Shown: piece by piece, positions 34,779-42,924 of the stretch
Layout of the letters: each line of letters opens with the position of its first letter
How positions within the stretch are numbered: the first letter of the stretch is position 1
Assembly: GCF_003217495.1 (NCBI RefSeq)
Contig: NZ_QJSW01000015.1
Span: 76,241-140,240, forward strand
Source of the DNA: Paenibacillus barcinonensis
GTDB lineage: Bacteria; Bacillota; Bacilli; Paenibacillales; Paenibacillaceae
Direction: 5' to 3'
Length of the DNA: 64,000 bases
Position numbers and translations under genes: made by a program
Notes under the pieces: model-generated
Told to the model about the DNA's origin: nothing
Databases searched by the model: none
What the model saw: the letters and a program-made list of their open reading frames with translations, nothing else

Positions 34779-36134
34779 TCAGTGAACCGCGGATGTATTA
34801 GCCACGGCCTCCGATACCGATTGTTCAAAAATTGTCAGCACCTCGCCAGCTTCCTTCTCTGTAATATTCAGCGGTGGCAGGAAACGCACAACTGCCGAAT
34901 GACGTCCGCCAAGCTCCACAATGAGCCCATTGCGGAAGCACTGCTGCTGAATGACAGAGGCCAGCTCCCCATCCTGCAAATAATGTCCAAGGCGATCCTT
35001 ACCGCCTCGCGGATTAACAATCTCCACGCCGATCATCAGCCCCCGACCGCGAACATCACCAATCTCTGCAAAACGTGCCTTCAGCGCTTGCAGCCTTGTC
35101 ATAAACTGCTCGCTACGCAGCTTTACATTATGCAGCACGTTATGCTCGCGAATGTATCGTAACGTAGCCAGCCCCGCTGCCATGCCCAGTTGATTGCCAC
35201 GGAATGTGCCCGTATGCGCTCCCGGCTTCCACTGGTCCAGCTCTTCCTTATAGATCACAACAGACATCGGCAGGCTTCCTCCTACCGCTTTGGAGCAAAT
35301 AATAACATCTGGCACAATGCCTGCATGCTCAAACGAAAACATACGACCTGTTCGGCCAATACCCGTCTGCACCTCATCAATAATGAGTGGAATGTTACGT
35401 TCTGCCGTTATCCGGCGCAGCTCTCTTAGCCATTCCAGATCTGCCGGAATCGCCCCACCCTCGCCCTGTACCGTCTCTACGATCACACCGCATGGAGCTG
35501 CAATCCCGCTCTCACAATCAAGCAGCAGGTTCTCAATGTACTGTGCGCTTAACCGGGCAGTCATACCTTCACCTACACCAAAGGGACAGCGATACTCATA
35601 CGGAAATGGCAGGAAATGCACATCTGGCAGCAGGCTTTGCAGCTGTTCTTTTTTGCTCAGATTACCGCTCATGGACATCGTTGCCTGTGTTGAACCATGA
35701 TATCCCCCGTGAAATGCCAGAATGGACTTTCCACCTGTCGCATGCTTTACCAGCTTGATGGCTGCTTCTACAGCATCTGCCCCGGTAGGACCACAAAACT
35801 GGATTTTGGACGTATCCCGCATCTCTTCGGGCAGCATGGCCAGCAGCTCCTGCATAAACGAAAGTTTAAGCGGTGTAGCCAGATCCAGCGTATGTAGCGG
35901 AATCTGCTGATCCAGCACTTCCCGAATGGCGCTCACGACCGTTTCATGATTGTGCCCGAGCGCCAACGTTCCCGCACCAGCCAGACAATCATAGAATCTA
36001 CGACCTTCCGTATCTGTTAGCCTGATGCCTTGCGCCTTGCTGATGACGAGCGGGAAATGCCGGGAATAAGCTCTTGCATTGGATTCCTTCTCACACTGCA
36101 GCTTCAGGTATTCCGTCTGTACCTCTACTGACAT
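34779..36134 (-). CDS. diaminobutyrate--2-oxoglutarate aminotransferase (AcsF/RhbA-like)
   Basis: Class III PLP aminotransferase, 451 residues, making L-2,4-diaminobutyrate from aspartate semialdehyde and glutamate in the cytosol. Motifs: 'GAGTLALGHNHE' (about 53-64), 'FCGPTGADAVEAAIKL', 'FHGGYHGSTQATMSMSG', 'IIDEVQTGIGRTG' and the PLP lysine in 'IICSKAVGGSLPMS' (about 280). These match the diaminobutyrate group rather than ornithine or GABA enzymes. No diaminobutyrate decarboxylase accompanies it, so diaminobutyrate itself is probably built in, as in achromobactin. There are no sbnA/sbnB-type diaminopropionate genes here. It lies 193 bases after the ATP-grasp gene. Confidence 0.88.
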   Translation of the reverse strand: MSVEVQTEYLKLQCEKESNARAYSRHFPLVISKAQGIRLTDTEGRRFYDCLAGAGTLALGHNHETVVSAIREVLDQQIPLHTLDLATPLKLSFMQELLAMLPEEMRDTSKIQFCGPTGADAVEAAIKLVKHATGGKSILAFHGGYHGSTQATMSMSGNLSKKEQLQSLLPDVHFLPFPYEYRCPFGVGEGMTARLSAQYIENLLLDCESGIAAPCGVIVETVQGEGGAIPADLEWLRELRRITAERNIPLIIDEVQTGIGRTGRMFSFEHAGIVPDVIICSKAVGGSLPMSVVIYKEELDQWKPGAHTGTFRGNQLGMAAGLATLRYIREHNVLHNVKLRSEQFMTRLQALKARFAEIGDVRGRGLMIGVEIVNPRGGKDRLGHYLQDGELASVIQQQCFRNGLIVELGGRHSAVVRFLPPLNITEKEAGEVLTIFEQSVSEAVANTSAVH

Positions 36135-36327
36135 AACTGTTAAACGCCCCTTATCATCAATTCAGGCATAGAGCATGCCCGTGAAATTGCTTTTCACTGG
36201 TGCTTTACTGCACGTTACAGGTTCTTTACTGAACTATTAGTTATTAAAAATGCTCCAGATACGAGCCGTCAGCCCAGCTTCCAGCTCGTAGGACATCTCA
36301 ACGTTAATCACCACGAACTGTCAGCCA

Positions 36328-37362
36328 TTAACTTTGACATACATATTCCAGATATTGACGTACAACATCCCTTGTCGTCCCGCCATGCGGATAAACGTGG
36401 TGTGTCAGATCCGGCAAAGCGTTCACCTCCAGAATCCCGCCTTGCGCGGACGTCACAGGAACTCGAATGTCCTTACAGCGCACGTCTATACCGGCAACAT
36501 CAATCTGGAGCGCCCTTGCGGCCTGAACCATCATGCGGGCGTTATCTGGATGGATATGCTCCGTACAATCACGATAATATTCGCTGATCCTCCCGGCAGC
36601 AGAGTTTCGCAGATCATACAGTTCGATTTCCTTCCCCCCAGGAGGCACGTCACTAAGGCTCGTACCTTGCTTGCGCAGGGCATTCAGCAAGCGTTCATTC
36701 TCCAACTCATTGTGCAGCTCAATCTCGGGAAAGGCTTCATATTCCCCGATCTCCGTCTCCATGATTCGGCTGCGGTTCAGCAGCTCAATAAGTTCCCTTA
36801 CCGTTGAACTGCCATTGCCAATAACGTATACAGGCCGGTATTGGTTGACAGCAGCAACCTGCTCATTGATAATCAGCACCCGGTAATCCGTTCCAACTAC
36901 ATATTGCTGTAGCAGTATGTCGCTTCCGAACCCCGTTGCAAGTTGAATGGCCTGATTCAGCTCGGCATCAGTGCGCACATCCAGTGTAACTCCCTTACTG
37001 CTGCTGGCATCCAGCGGTTTGACCACAATGGAGCCATGCTGTAACAGAAAAGCTTGAGCTTCTTGTCCCATTGCTGTCACAACGATATATGGGGGGACTG
37101 GCATTCCTTGCTCCTGAAGCAGCAGATTACACGCCTGCTTGTTTTTGGCAAGCAGTCCGGCGATCAGCGGCAGACGATGTGTTCTGGTTTTGTTAATGAT
37201 CCTCTGCTGATGTTCCAGTGACAGCTTCAGGAAATCCTCACATCCATCCACAAGCGGCTCGCAGTCAATGCCCATTTCTCTTGCTTTATGCAAAATCAGC
37301 CGATTCTGCAAGTTTTCCATGCCTTTCGGAAAAACGGAGTAACTTGTGCCCATAAAGTTCAT
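36328..37362 (-). CDS. ATP-grasp ligase at the head of the siderophore operon
   Basis: The 344-residue protein has the ATP-grasp layout: 'KNKQACNLLLQEQGMPVPPYIV' pre-domain (key part LLLQEQGMPVP), nucleotide-binding 'SIVVKPLDASSSKGVT' (about 130-145), and the Mg-binding end 'GGILEVNALPDLTHHVYP' (Glu-x-Asn near 312-314). It recalls cyanophycin-synthetase and glutathione-synthase-like carboxylate-amine ligases. It starts with ATG and AGGAAGG seven bases upstream, about 29 bases after a strong Fur box, so it is the first iron-regulated gene. Neither achromobactin nor staphyloferrin B loci contain such an enzyme. It could add an amino acid to the siderophore or precursor; that is inference. Confidence 0.8.
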   Translation of the reverse strand: MNFMGTSYSVFPKGMENLQNRLILHKAREMGIDCEPLVDGCEDFLKLSLEHQQRIINKTRTHRLPLIAGLLAKNKQACNLLLQEQGMPVPPYIVVTAMGQEAQAFLLQHGSIVVKPLDASSSKGVTLDVRTDAELNQAIQLATGFGSDILLQQYVVGTDYRVLIINEQVAAVNQYRPVYVIGNGSSTVRELIELLNRSRIMETEIGEYEAFPEIELHNELENERLLNALRKQGTSLSDVPPGGKEIELYDLRNSAAGRISEYYRDCTEHIHPDNARMMVQAARALQIDVAGIDVRCKDIRVPVTSAQGGILEVNALPDLTHHVYPHGGTTRDVVRQYLEYVCQS

Positions 37363-37390
37363 ATCCGACCTTCCTATCGGTTGAATTTAT

Positions 37391-37411
37391 TGATAATGAT
37401 TATCAGTATCA
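37391..37411 (-). promoter_or_regulatory. Fur box of the siderophore biosynthesis operon
   Basis: GATAATGATTATCAGTATC (37392-37410) matches the 19-bp Fur consensus GATAATGATAATCATTATC at 17 positions. It lies about 29 bases before the ATG of the ATP-grasp gene, a position that would block the promoter under iron-replete conditions. Confidence 0.88.
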
Positions 37412-37542
37412 TACAAAATCTATTTTATGGCAATTCTCGACATATTGTCAATATAAAACTTTAAAGGTAAAAATAGTTTCTTTTTTCCGAGGGAGGGGAT
37501 TCATGCTGAATGGTTTATAAAAATCGAAGAAGGCATAATAAA

Positions 37543-37587
37543 ACAGGCAAGTTATAACATAAATGCTCTTGTGCTCGCCTGTTTCGT
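37543..37587 (-). terminator. terminator of the ABC importer operon
   Basis: AAACAGGC (37543-37550) pairs with GCCTGTTT (about 37579-37586), with T-rich sequence on the minus side. It separates the importer operon (ending 37677) from the biosynthesis promoter. Confidence 0.7.
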
Positions 37588-37676
37588 TATCCCCGTAACA
37601 ATGAAGTATTGCAATGGCATGGAGGAGAATATGTGGGTTAAGTTAAACAGTTAATGCTGAATACACCTGCTGCTCA

Positions 37677-38501
37677 TCAAGCGAGCTGTGTATACCGTTG
37701 CTGCTCTGCATTCAGCTTCCTGCCTTTACCGTGCGGAATACAGGTCGGCGTGCCGAATAATGGATCAACAGCTATGTCACACTCCATCTGAAAAACGTTG
37801 CGCACAAGCTCACGTGTAATGATGTCCTCCGGTTTCCCTTCCGCATAGATCGACTTGTTGTGCACCGCCACAATATGGTGTGCGTAGCGGCAGGCCAGAT
37901 TCAGATCGTGCAGCACCATAACGATGGTGCGCCCCTCCTTCTCGTTTAGCTCAAATAACAGATCCAGAATATCAATCTGATGGGTCATGTCCAGATATGT
38001 CGTGGGCTCGTCCAGCAAAAGAGTTTCAGTTCCTTGGGCAAGCGTCATGGCAATCCATGCACGCTGACGCTGACCGCCTGACAGAGCATCTACCGGCCGA
38101 TCAGCGAGTGCTGTAAGATGGGTAGATTCCAGAGCCAGCTCCACCATGCGCTCATCCTCACGCGACCATTGCTTCAGCCATGTCTGGTGTGGATATCGCC
38201 CTTGGCGAACCAGTTGGCTCACCGTAAGCCCTTCTGGCGCCGTCGGCCCCTGCGGCAAAATAGACATACGTCTTGAAATCTCTTTAGTCGGCAGCTTGGC
38301 AATTTCTTCACCATCAAGCAGTACGGTACCCGCACTGGCTTTCAGCAATCTTGCCATCGTACGCAGCAGGGTGGACTTGCCACAGCCATTGCTGCCGATC
38401 AGCACCGTAATTTCCCCCTTGGGGATGGTCAAGTTCAAATTCTCAATAATGGGATCTGCTCCATAGGAGATTGTAAGCTCCTTGGCCTTCAGAATACTCA
38501 C
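37677..38501 (-). CDS. ferric-siderophore ABC transporter ATPase (FecE/FhuC-like)
   Basis: The 274-residue ATPase powers uptake through the two permeases coded upstream. Walker A GSNGCGKST (about 35-43), Q-loop 'ILPQGP', signature LSGGQRQR (about 138-145) and Walker B ETLLLDEPT (about 155-163) are intact, followed by the H-loop 'MVLHDLN'. Start choice: GTG 38501 is eight bases from AAGGAGG, whereas ATG 38507 abuts it; a much longer frame to 38624 runs into the permease gene. The gene follows the permease stop by 13 bases. Length and motifs are normal for iron-siderophore ATPases. Confidence 0.9.
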   Translation of the reverse strand: MSILKAKELTISYGADPIIENLNLTIPKGEITVLIGSNGCGKSTLLRTMARLLKASAGTVLLDGEEIAKLPTKEISRRMSILPQGPTAPEGLTVSQLVRQGRYPHQTWLKQWSREDERMVELALESTHLTALADRPVDALSGGQRQRAWIAMTLAQGTETLLLDEPTTYLDMTHQIDILDLLFELNEKEGRTIVMVLHDLNLACRYAHHIVAVHNKSIYAEGKPEDIITRELVRNVFQMECDIAVDPLFGTPTCIPHGKGRKLNAEQQRYTQLA

Positions 38502-38514
38502 GGCCATCTCCTCC

Positions 38515-39558
38515 TTAATATTGATTTCGGTTTTTGAACAGCAGATACAGGAAAAAAGGTGCACCAATACCTGCGGTAAATACCCCCGCCGGTACATCAA
38601 GCGGCAAGAAAGCGGTTCGGGCAATCAGATCAGCTGCACATACAAGTAAAGCCCCGACAAAACCAGACACGAGCAGCAGGCTGCCAAACATGCGTCCGAC
38701 CAGCTTCCTTGCGATATGCGGAGCAATCAGACCGACAAACCCGATTGTGCCGGCTACCGACACGGCGATTCCTGCGAGCAGCACGCTGCATAACAGCAGC
38801 GCAGAGCGGTGCCATTGCACTTTGACTCCCAGCCCTGTAGCAAGATCATCCCCGAATTCCTGTGCGTTCAAGCTCCGGGCTAACCAGATGGCCACAGGCA
38901 CAACGATGACAATAACAGGCAGTATGGTCTGAATATCCGTCCAGGTTGCGCCATAGATGCTGCCTGTCAGCCAGATATAGGCCTGACTGGCTGTATAGAA
39001 CGGACTTAGAATAAGCATAAAGGTTGTACCTGCTCCCGTAATGGCAGATACGCCAATGCCGATCAGCACAAGCCGGATCGGTGTTACTCCCTTTTTCCAG
39101 GCCAGCACATAAATGATGAATGCCGTGACCAGTGCACCGATAACCGCGAATAGCGGCAGCAGCTTGATGCTCACCGCTCCGCCCAGCAAAGAGACGAATC
39201 CTACTGCAGCTACGGCAGCCCCGCCCGTTATTCCGATCACATCGGGTGAAGCGAGCGGATTTCGAATAATGCCCTGCAGCAGTGCACCCGACATGCCAAG
39301 TGCTGCGCCTACAAGCAGCGATAACAATACACGCGGCAAACGCAGCGTCAGTACAACGAAATCATGCTCGCCTGCGTTCAGCCCCAGAATCGTTCGCAGT
39401 ACATCCCATGGGGCAATAAAATCACTGCCTAAACTTGTTCCGACAACGCCCGCGATCAGAAACAAAAGGACACACACGAAGATAACCAGCATGGATTTAC
39501 GTTCCACCTGCATGGACACGGTATCTTTTTTGTTACGAAACGTCAGCATTCTCCTCAT
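38515..39558 (-). CDS. ferric-siderophore ABC transporter permease 2 (FecCD family)
   Basis: The 347-residue membrane protein has about nine to ten helices and the FecCD-family stretch 'LRLPRVLLSLLVGAALGMSGALLQGIIRNPLASPD' (key part RLPRVLLSLLVGAAL, then NPLASPD at about 107-113). Further signatures are 'GFVGLIAPHIARKLVG' (coupling to the ATPase) near 275 and 'DVPAGVFTAGIGAPFFLYLL' near the C-terminus. It pairs with the similar protein coded just upstream, overlapping it by four bases (ATGA). The heterodimer forms the channel for a ferric siderophore. Confidence 0.92.
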   Translation of the reverse strand: MRRMLTFRNKKDTVSMQVERKSMLVIFVCVLLFLIAGVVGTSLGSDFIAPWDVLRTILGLNAGEHDFVVLTLRLPRVLLSLLVGAALGMSGALLQGIIRNPLASPDVIGITGGAAVAAVGFVSLLGGAVSIKLLPLFAVIGALVTAFIIYVLAWKKGVTPIRLVLIGIGVSAITGAGTTFMLILSPFYTASQAYIWLTGSIYGATWTDIQTILPVIVIVVPVAIWLARSLNAQEFGDDLATGLGVKVQWHRSALLLCSVLLAGIAVSVAGTIGFVGLIAPHIARKLVGRMFGSLLLVSGFVGALLVCAADLIARTAFLPLDVPAGVFTAGIGAPFFLYLLFKNRNQY

Positions 39559-40568
39559 ATCTTCGTCACCCCCTTACGGGCAATGTATACGAAGAACGGT
39601 CCGCCAATCAGAGCCGTCATCACACCGAGCGGCACCTCCTGCGGAACAATAACCAACCTTGCTACCACATCGGCAGACATGAGCAAAATCGCTCCACCCA
39701 CGAAGCAATACGGTACAAGCCAGCGATAATCATTGCCCACGAGTGCACGCATCATATGGGGCACAACCAGACCAACCAGACCAATGGAGCCGGCTACTGC
39801 AACAGAGCCACCTGCAAGCAGTACAATGACAATGCCCATCACAACTTTAACCAGCAAAACATTCTGTCCCATGCCTTTGGCAATGTCATCCCCGGTCAAA
39901 AGCAGATTGATCGCCCGTCCCATGAAAAGAGACACCAGCGCAGCCGCAGCCATGTACGGCAGCACCGGATACAACATGTCCAGTGTTCGCCCGCTTACGG
40001 AACCGGCAAGCCAAAACAATACATCCTGCAGTCCTGTGCCGTCCAGCACCAGAATCGCTTGTGTAAAGGAGGCAAACAAGGCCGAGATAGCCGTTCCCGC
40101 CAGCACAATTTTGATCGGTGTCAGACCATCGCGCCCAAGGGAGCCAAGACCATATACAATAGCGGCGGAAATGGCCGCTCCTGCGAATCCAAACCACATC
40201 ATCGTGGTCAGGGATGATACCGAAAGCACAACAACAGCAATGACAATAAAGAAAATAGCACCTGAGTTGATGCCGAACACACTCGGGGATGCCAGCGGAT
40301 TACGTGTCAGCGCCTGCATCAGTCCACCTGCAGCAGCAAGACTTGCACCCACAACAGCAGCAATGACAGTACGCGGCAAACGTTCGGTCATAAGCACCAC
40401 TTGTTCTACGGAAGCTTCATCGTAAGCATGCCAGACCTCCCAGAGCATATGAAGCTTAATATGGGTGCGACCCAGCATCATACTGGCGAACGCTGCCAGA
40501 AGCATGAGCAGAAACAAGGCAATCAACCCATATGTTTTGGCACTCGCTTTGGTAAAAAGGGGAAACAT
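39555..40568 (-). CDS. ferric-siderophore ABC transporter permease 1 (FecCD family)
   Basis: The 337-residue membrane protein shows the same FecCD landmarks as its partner: 'TERLPRTVIAAVVGASLAAAGGLMQ' (RLPRTVIAAVVGASL), 'NPLASPSVFG', 'GLVGLVVPHMMRALVG' and 'EVPLGVMTALIGGPFFVYI'. About nine to ten helices are predicted. It is separated from the binding-protein gene by about 97 bases that contain a hairpin, which may lower its expression relative to the binding protein. Confidence 0.92.
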   Translation of the reverse strand: MFPLFTKASAKTYGLIALFLLMLLAAFASMMLGRTHIKLHMLWEVWHAYDEASVEQVVLMTERLPRTVIAAVVGASLAAAGGLMQALTRNPLASPSVFGINSGAIFFIVIAVVVLSVSSLTTMMWFGFAGAAISAAIVYGLGSLGRDGLTPIKIVLAGTAISALFASFTQAILVLDGTGLQDVLFWLAGSVSGRTLDMLYPVLPYMAAAALVSLFMGRAINLLLTGDDIAKGMGQNVLLVKVVMGIVIVLLAGGSVAVAGSIGLVGLVVPHMMRALVGNDYRWLVPYCFVGGAILLMSADVVARLVIVPQEVPLGVMTALIGGPFFVYIARKGVTKI

Positions 40569-40589
40569 ACACTCACTCTCTCATCTGTA

Positions 40590-40656
40590 AAATGAAAAAG
40601 GACCCGCCTGCCCATCCACTTCGCTTGCGAATGTTCTGGTGCATGGCAGGTCCTGC
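40590..40656 (-). terminator. attenuator-like hairpin between binding protein and permease genes
   Basis: On the minus strand AGGACCTGCC pairs with GGCAGG...GTCCT (with a small bulge), an inner TCGC/GCGA stem closes the loop and CTTTTTCATTTT follows. Placed after the binding-protein stop, it would reduce but not abolish read-through into the permease genes. Confidence 0.65.
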
Positions 40657-40664
40657 TGCTATTA

Positions 40665-41684
40665 TTACTTATTCAGGTTGAACAGCTTGTATAAATCATC
40701 CAGCATCATATTGGCTGACGTATATCCGCCCGCCATATTCCAGGCAACCTCATCCACCTGGTAGAGCTGATTGTTTTTCACTGCATCAAGGTTTTTCCAT
40801 AACGGACTGCTCGTCCAATCTTTATAGTTTTTCTCAATCGCAGCCGTATCTGTACCCGAGTTGAAATTAAAGATCATATCCGCATTCATATCGGGAATGT
40901 TCTCTTTGGAAGCGAGCTGCACACCCCAGGTATCCTGATCATGCCCTGCTGGTCTTGTGAAGCCAAGCTCCTTCAGAATTTTCCCCGCATATCCCATGTA
41001 AAAAATTCGAACCTGGTCCGCTCTGAAGTTGGTAATCGTCGCTTCGATCGGGAGACGGTTGCCCATCTTCTCTTTGAAGTCAGCTACACGTGTTTCCCAG
41101 TCTGCCAGCAGCTTGTCAGCCTCTTCTGTTTTGTTCAGAGACTCGCCAACCAGCTTCAGCGTTTCTTTCCAATCAAACAGCGTTTCTGTCACTATGGTAG
41201 GCGCAATCTGAGAGAGCTGATCATAAATCTCTTCATCTCTGACCTTTGTTGCAATAATCAGGTCCGGCTTCAGCTTATTGATCTCCTCCAGATTGGGCTG
41301 GGATTCCTGACCAACTTGAGGTACACCATCTAGATCTTTACGCAGATATTCATAGACCGGCTGTTGAACCCATGATTCAACGACACCCACCGGTTTCACG
41401 CCGAGAGCAACAACCACATCGTTCGCACCCTGAAACAGTGTTACGATCCGTTGCGGAGTTCCTTTAATTTGGGTCTCGCCCATCGCATGTTTGATCACCC
41501 GTGTCTCATCTGCTGCCTTGCCGGAGGTATCCTTTTCTGTGCTGCCTTCGGTGCTGCTGTTACCACTTGTTGCAGAGCTTGCTGTATTGGTGCTGCCTGA
41601 TCCTCCGGAAGCACAGCCAGCCAGCAGCGAAATCATAAGAATGAGGGCTGCATAAATATATAATTTTCTCTTGAATTGAAGCAT
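40665..41684 (-). CDS. ferric-siderophore-binding lipoprotein of the ABC importer
   Basis: The 339-residue protein has a lipoprotein signal (ALILMISLLAGC, Cys24) and a Gly/Ser/Thr-rich linker (about 25-62). A class III substrate-binding fold follows: 'QRIVTLFQGANDVVVALGVKPVGV' (key part RIVTLFQGANDVV), 'LEEINKLKPDLIIATK' near 150, and C-terminal 'WNMAGGYTSANMMLDDLYKLF'. It captures the ferric siderophore outside the membrane and hands it to the FecCD-type permeases coded behind it. Citrate-type and achromobactin-type binding proteins are the nearest by pattern. A Fur box lies about 29 bases before the start. Confidence 0.9.
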   Translation of the reverse strand: MLQFKRKLYIYAALILMISLLAGCASGGSGSTNTASSATSGNSSTEGSTEKDTSGKAADETRVIKHAMGETQIKGTPQRIVTLFQGANDVVVALGVKPVGVVESWVQQPVYEYLRKDLDGVPQVGQESQPNLEEINKLKPDLIIATKVRDEEIYDQLSQIAPTIVTETLFDWKETLKLVGESLNKTEEADKLLADWETRVADFKEKMGNRLPIEATITNFRADQVRIFYMGYAGKILKELGFTRPAGHDQDTWGVQLASKENIPDMNADMIFNFNSGTDTAAIEKNYKDWTSSPLWKNLDAVKNNQLYQVDEVAWNMAGGYTSANMMLDDLYKLFNLNK

Positions 41685-41712
41685 GGATCGGCTCTCCCCT
41701 TTTTATCTAAAT

Positions 41713-41731
41713 GATATTGAATCTCATTATC
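41713..41731 (-). promoter_or_regulatory. Fur box of the ABC importer operon
   Basis: GATATTGAATCTCATTATC matches the Fur consensus at 15 of 19 positions. Its distance to the binding-protein start equals that of the biosynthesis Fur box, so both units should be repressed together by iron. Confidence 0.8.
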
Positions 41732-42065
41732 ATTTGTATTGTAATGGAGAATTTTCATTTAGACAAGCTTTAATTTGGTAAAACATTCATGATGTTATTC
41801 TATATTCCATATTTCAGGAACCGCCTGGATTAAAGGTGCTTTGAATCAATCTATATCATCTAAGTCCAGACTATTCATTTTTCGTAAGCTATTCATAGTC
41901 ACTTATGATTATGCATCCTAACCCTCCCTTGCATGCGTAATAAGGAGCTATGCCTAGCACTCAATATGATTATTTTTTCTAAATAATTCCTGTATTTCAC
42001 CCTGCTTATATGTTAGATTATCCCTTGGTATAAAATCACATTTATAGAGACAGGGGACAGCTATT
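41732..42065. other. gene-free region between importer operon and secreted protein gene
   Basis: About 330 bases without a supportable gene. A TATAAAAT stretch near 42030 could be the -10 box of the 42066 gene; no convincing -35 box is seen. Confidence 0.45.
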
Positions 42066-42641
42066 ATGAAAAAGAATTGGGCTCTATCACTTCTGATGAG
42101 CATCGTCTTGTTAGGCGGCGTATTTGTTCCAGCGGGGCATTACGCTTCGGCAGCGAACAATACAACTGTGACTTCGGATGAGGGAAACTCGGAAGAGACG
42201 ATCAACCAGGAAGAACAGGAACTGACAGCAGATGAACAGGATTTTCTGGATTATATGGATGCACTGGACGCGGCTGGTGTTTATGAACAAAAAGCTTTGA
42301 ACGCCACCGGCGGAAATACATATATTACATCCTCGAATCGTAAATCTATCTTTTTGACATTAAACAATACCGCTATTCCGAATTACACAAAATATGTTTC
42401 CATGCTAAAGCAAATCAAGCCGGAAAATGCGGAGCTTAAAAAAATCCATGACAAATTGATTAGAGGCAGCTACACACAGCTGGAGGCCTATCAATTGTTC
42501 AAACAGGCGGTTTCCAAAACAAAAGTGAACAACACGCTTCTCAAGCAGGGAAATGACAAGGTTTCCGCAGGTAAGAAAGCGATTGAGCAGTATCTTAAAG
42601 ATGTTCAGGCATACGCAGAAAAGCTGGGATATGAGTTTTAA
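42066..42641 (+). CDS. secreted helical protein, unknown (paralogue of 44235-44846)
   Basis: The 191-residue protein has a signal peptide (ALSLLMSIVLLGGVFVPAG, cleavage after ASA, about residue 29), an acidic linker, and a helical domain (about 55-190). The domain carries 'SSNRKSIFLTLNNTAIPNYTKYVS', abbreviated motif NRKSIF...IPNYTKYVS, and 'GSYTQLEAYQLFKQAVSK'. The same motifs in the same order appear in the gene at 44235, so the two arose by duplication and now flank a bicupin gene. No family is recognised. It may act at the cell surface or in the spore; there is no direct evidence. Confidence 0.75.
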   Translation: MKKNWALSLLMSIVLLGGVFVPAGHYASAANNTTVTSDEGNSEETINQEEQELTADEQDFLDYMDALDAAGVYEQKALNATGGNTYITSSNRKSIFLTLNNTAIPNYTKYVSMLKQIKPENAELKKIHDKLIRGSYTQLEAYQLFKQAVSKTKVNNTLLKQGNDKVSAGKKAIEQYLKDVQAYAEKLGYEF

Positions 42642-42680
42642 TGATATCCGTTGCTTTACCAACAATTTGATAATCAAGGA

Positions 42681-42720
42681 AAAGGTAAGGGGACTGTTTG
42701 CAGCCTCCTTACCTTTTTTT
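42681..42720 (+). terminator. terminator of the secreted protein gene
   Basis: AAAGGTAAGG pairs with CCTTACCTTT and is followed by T residues. Confidence 0.9.
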
Positions 42721-42924
42721 TGCAGATCTCCGCTAGCTTCCTCCCTGCTGTGCAATAAATGATGTATTCCTTCAGATTCACCAACGGATATTAGGCCATT
42801 ACGAAGCATTCGTATTATTTTTTTATTAAACACGCATAATAATCCAATATTTGGTTAAATATATAGAGTGGATATTACACTTTTTACACATACTTATTCA
42901 TCTTATTGGTGAGGAGGATTGCAA

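Noticed and set aside
39733..40425. 230-residue frame opposite the FecCD permease gene
   Set aside because: Shadow of a strongly conserved permease; Ser/Thr/Pro-rich composition is typical of antisense reading.
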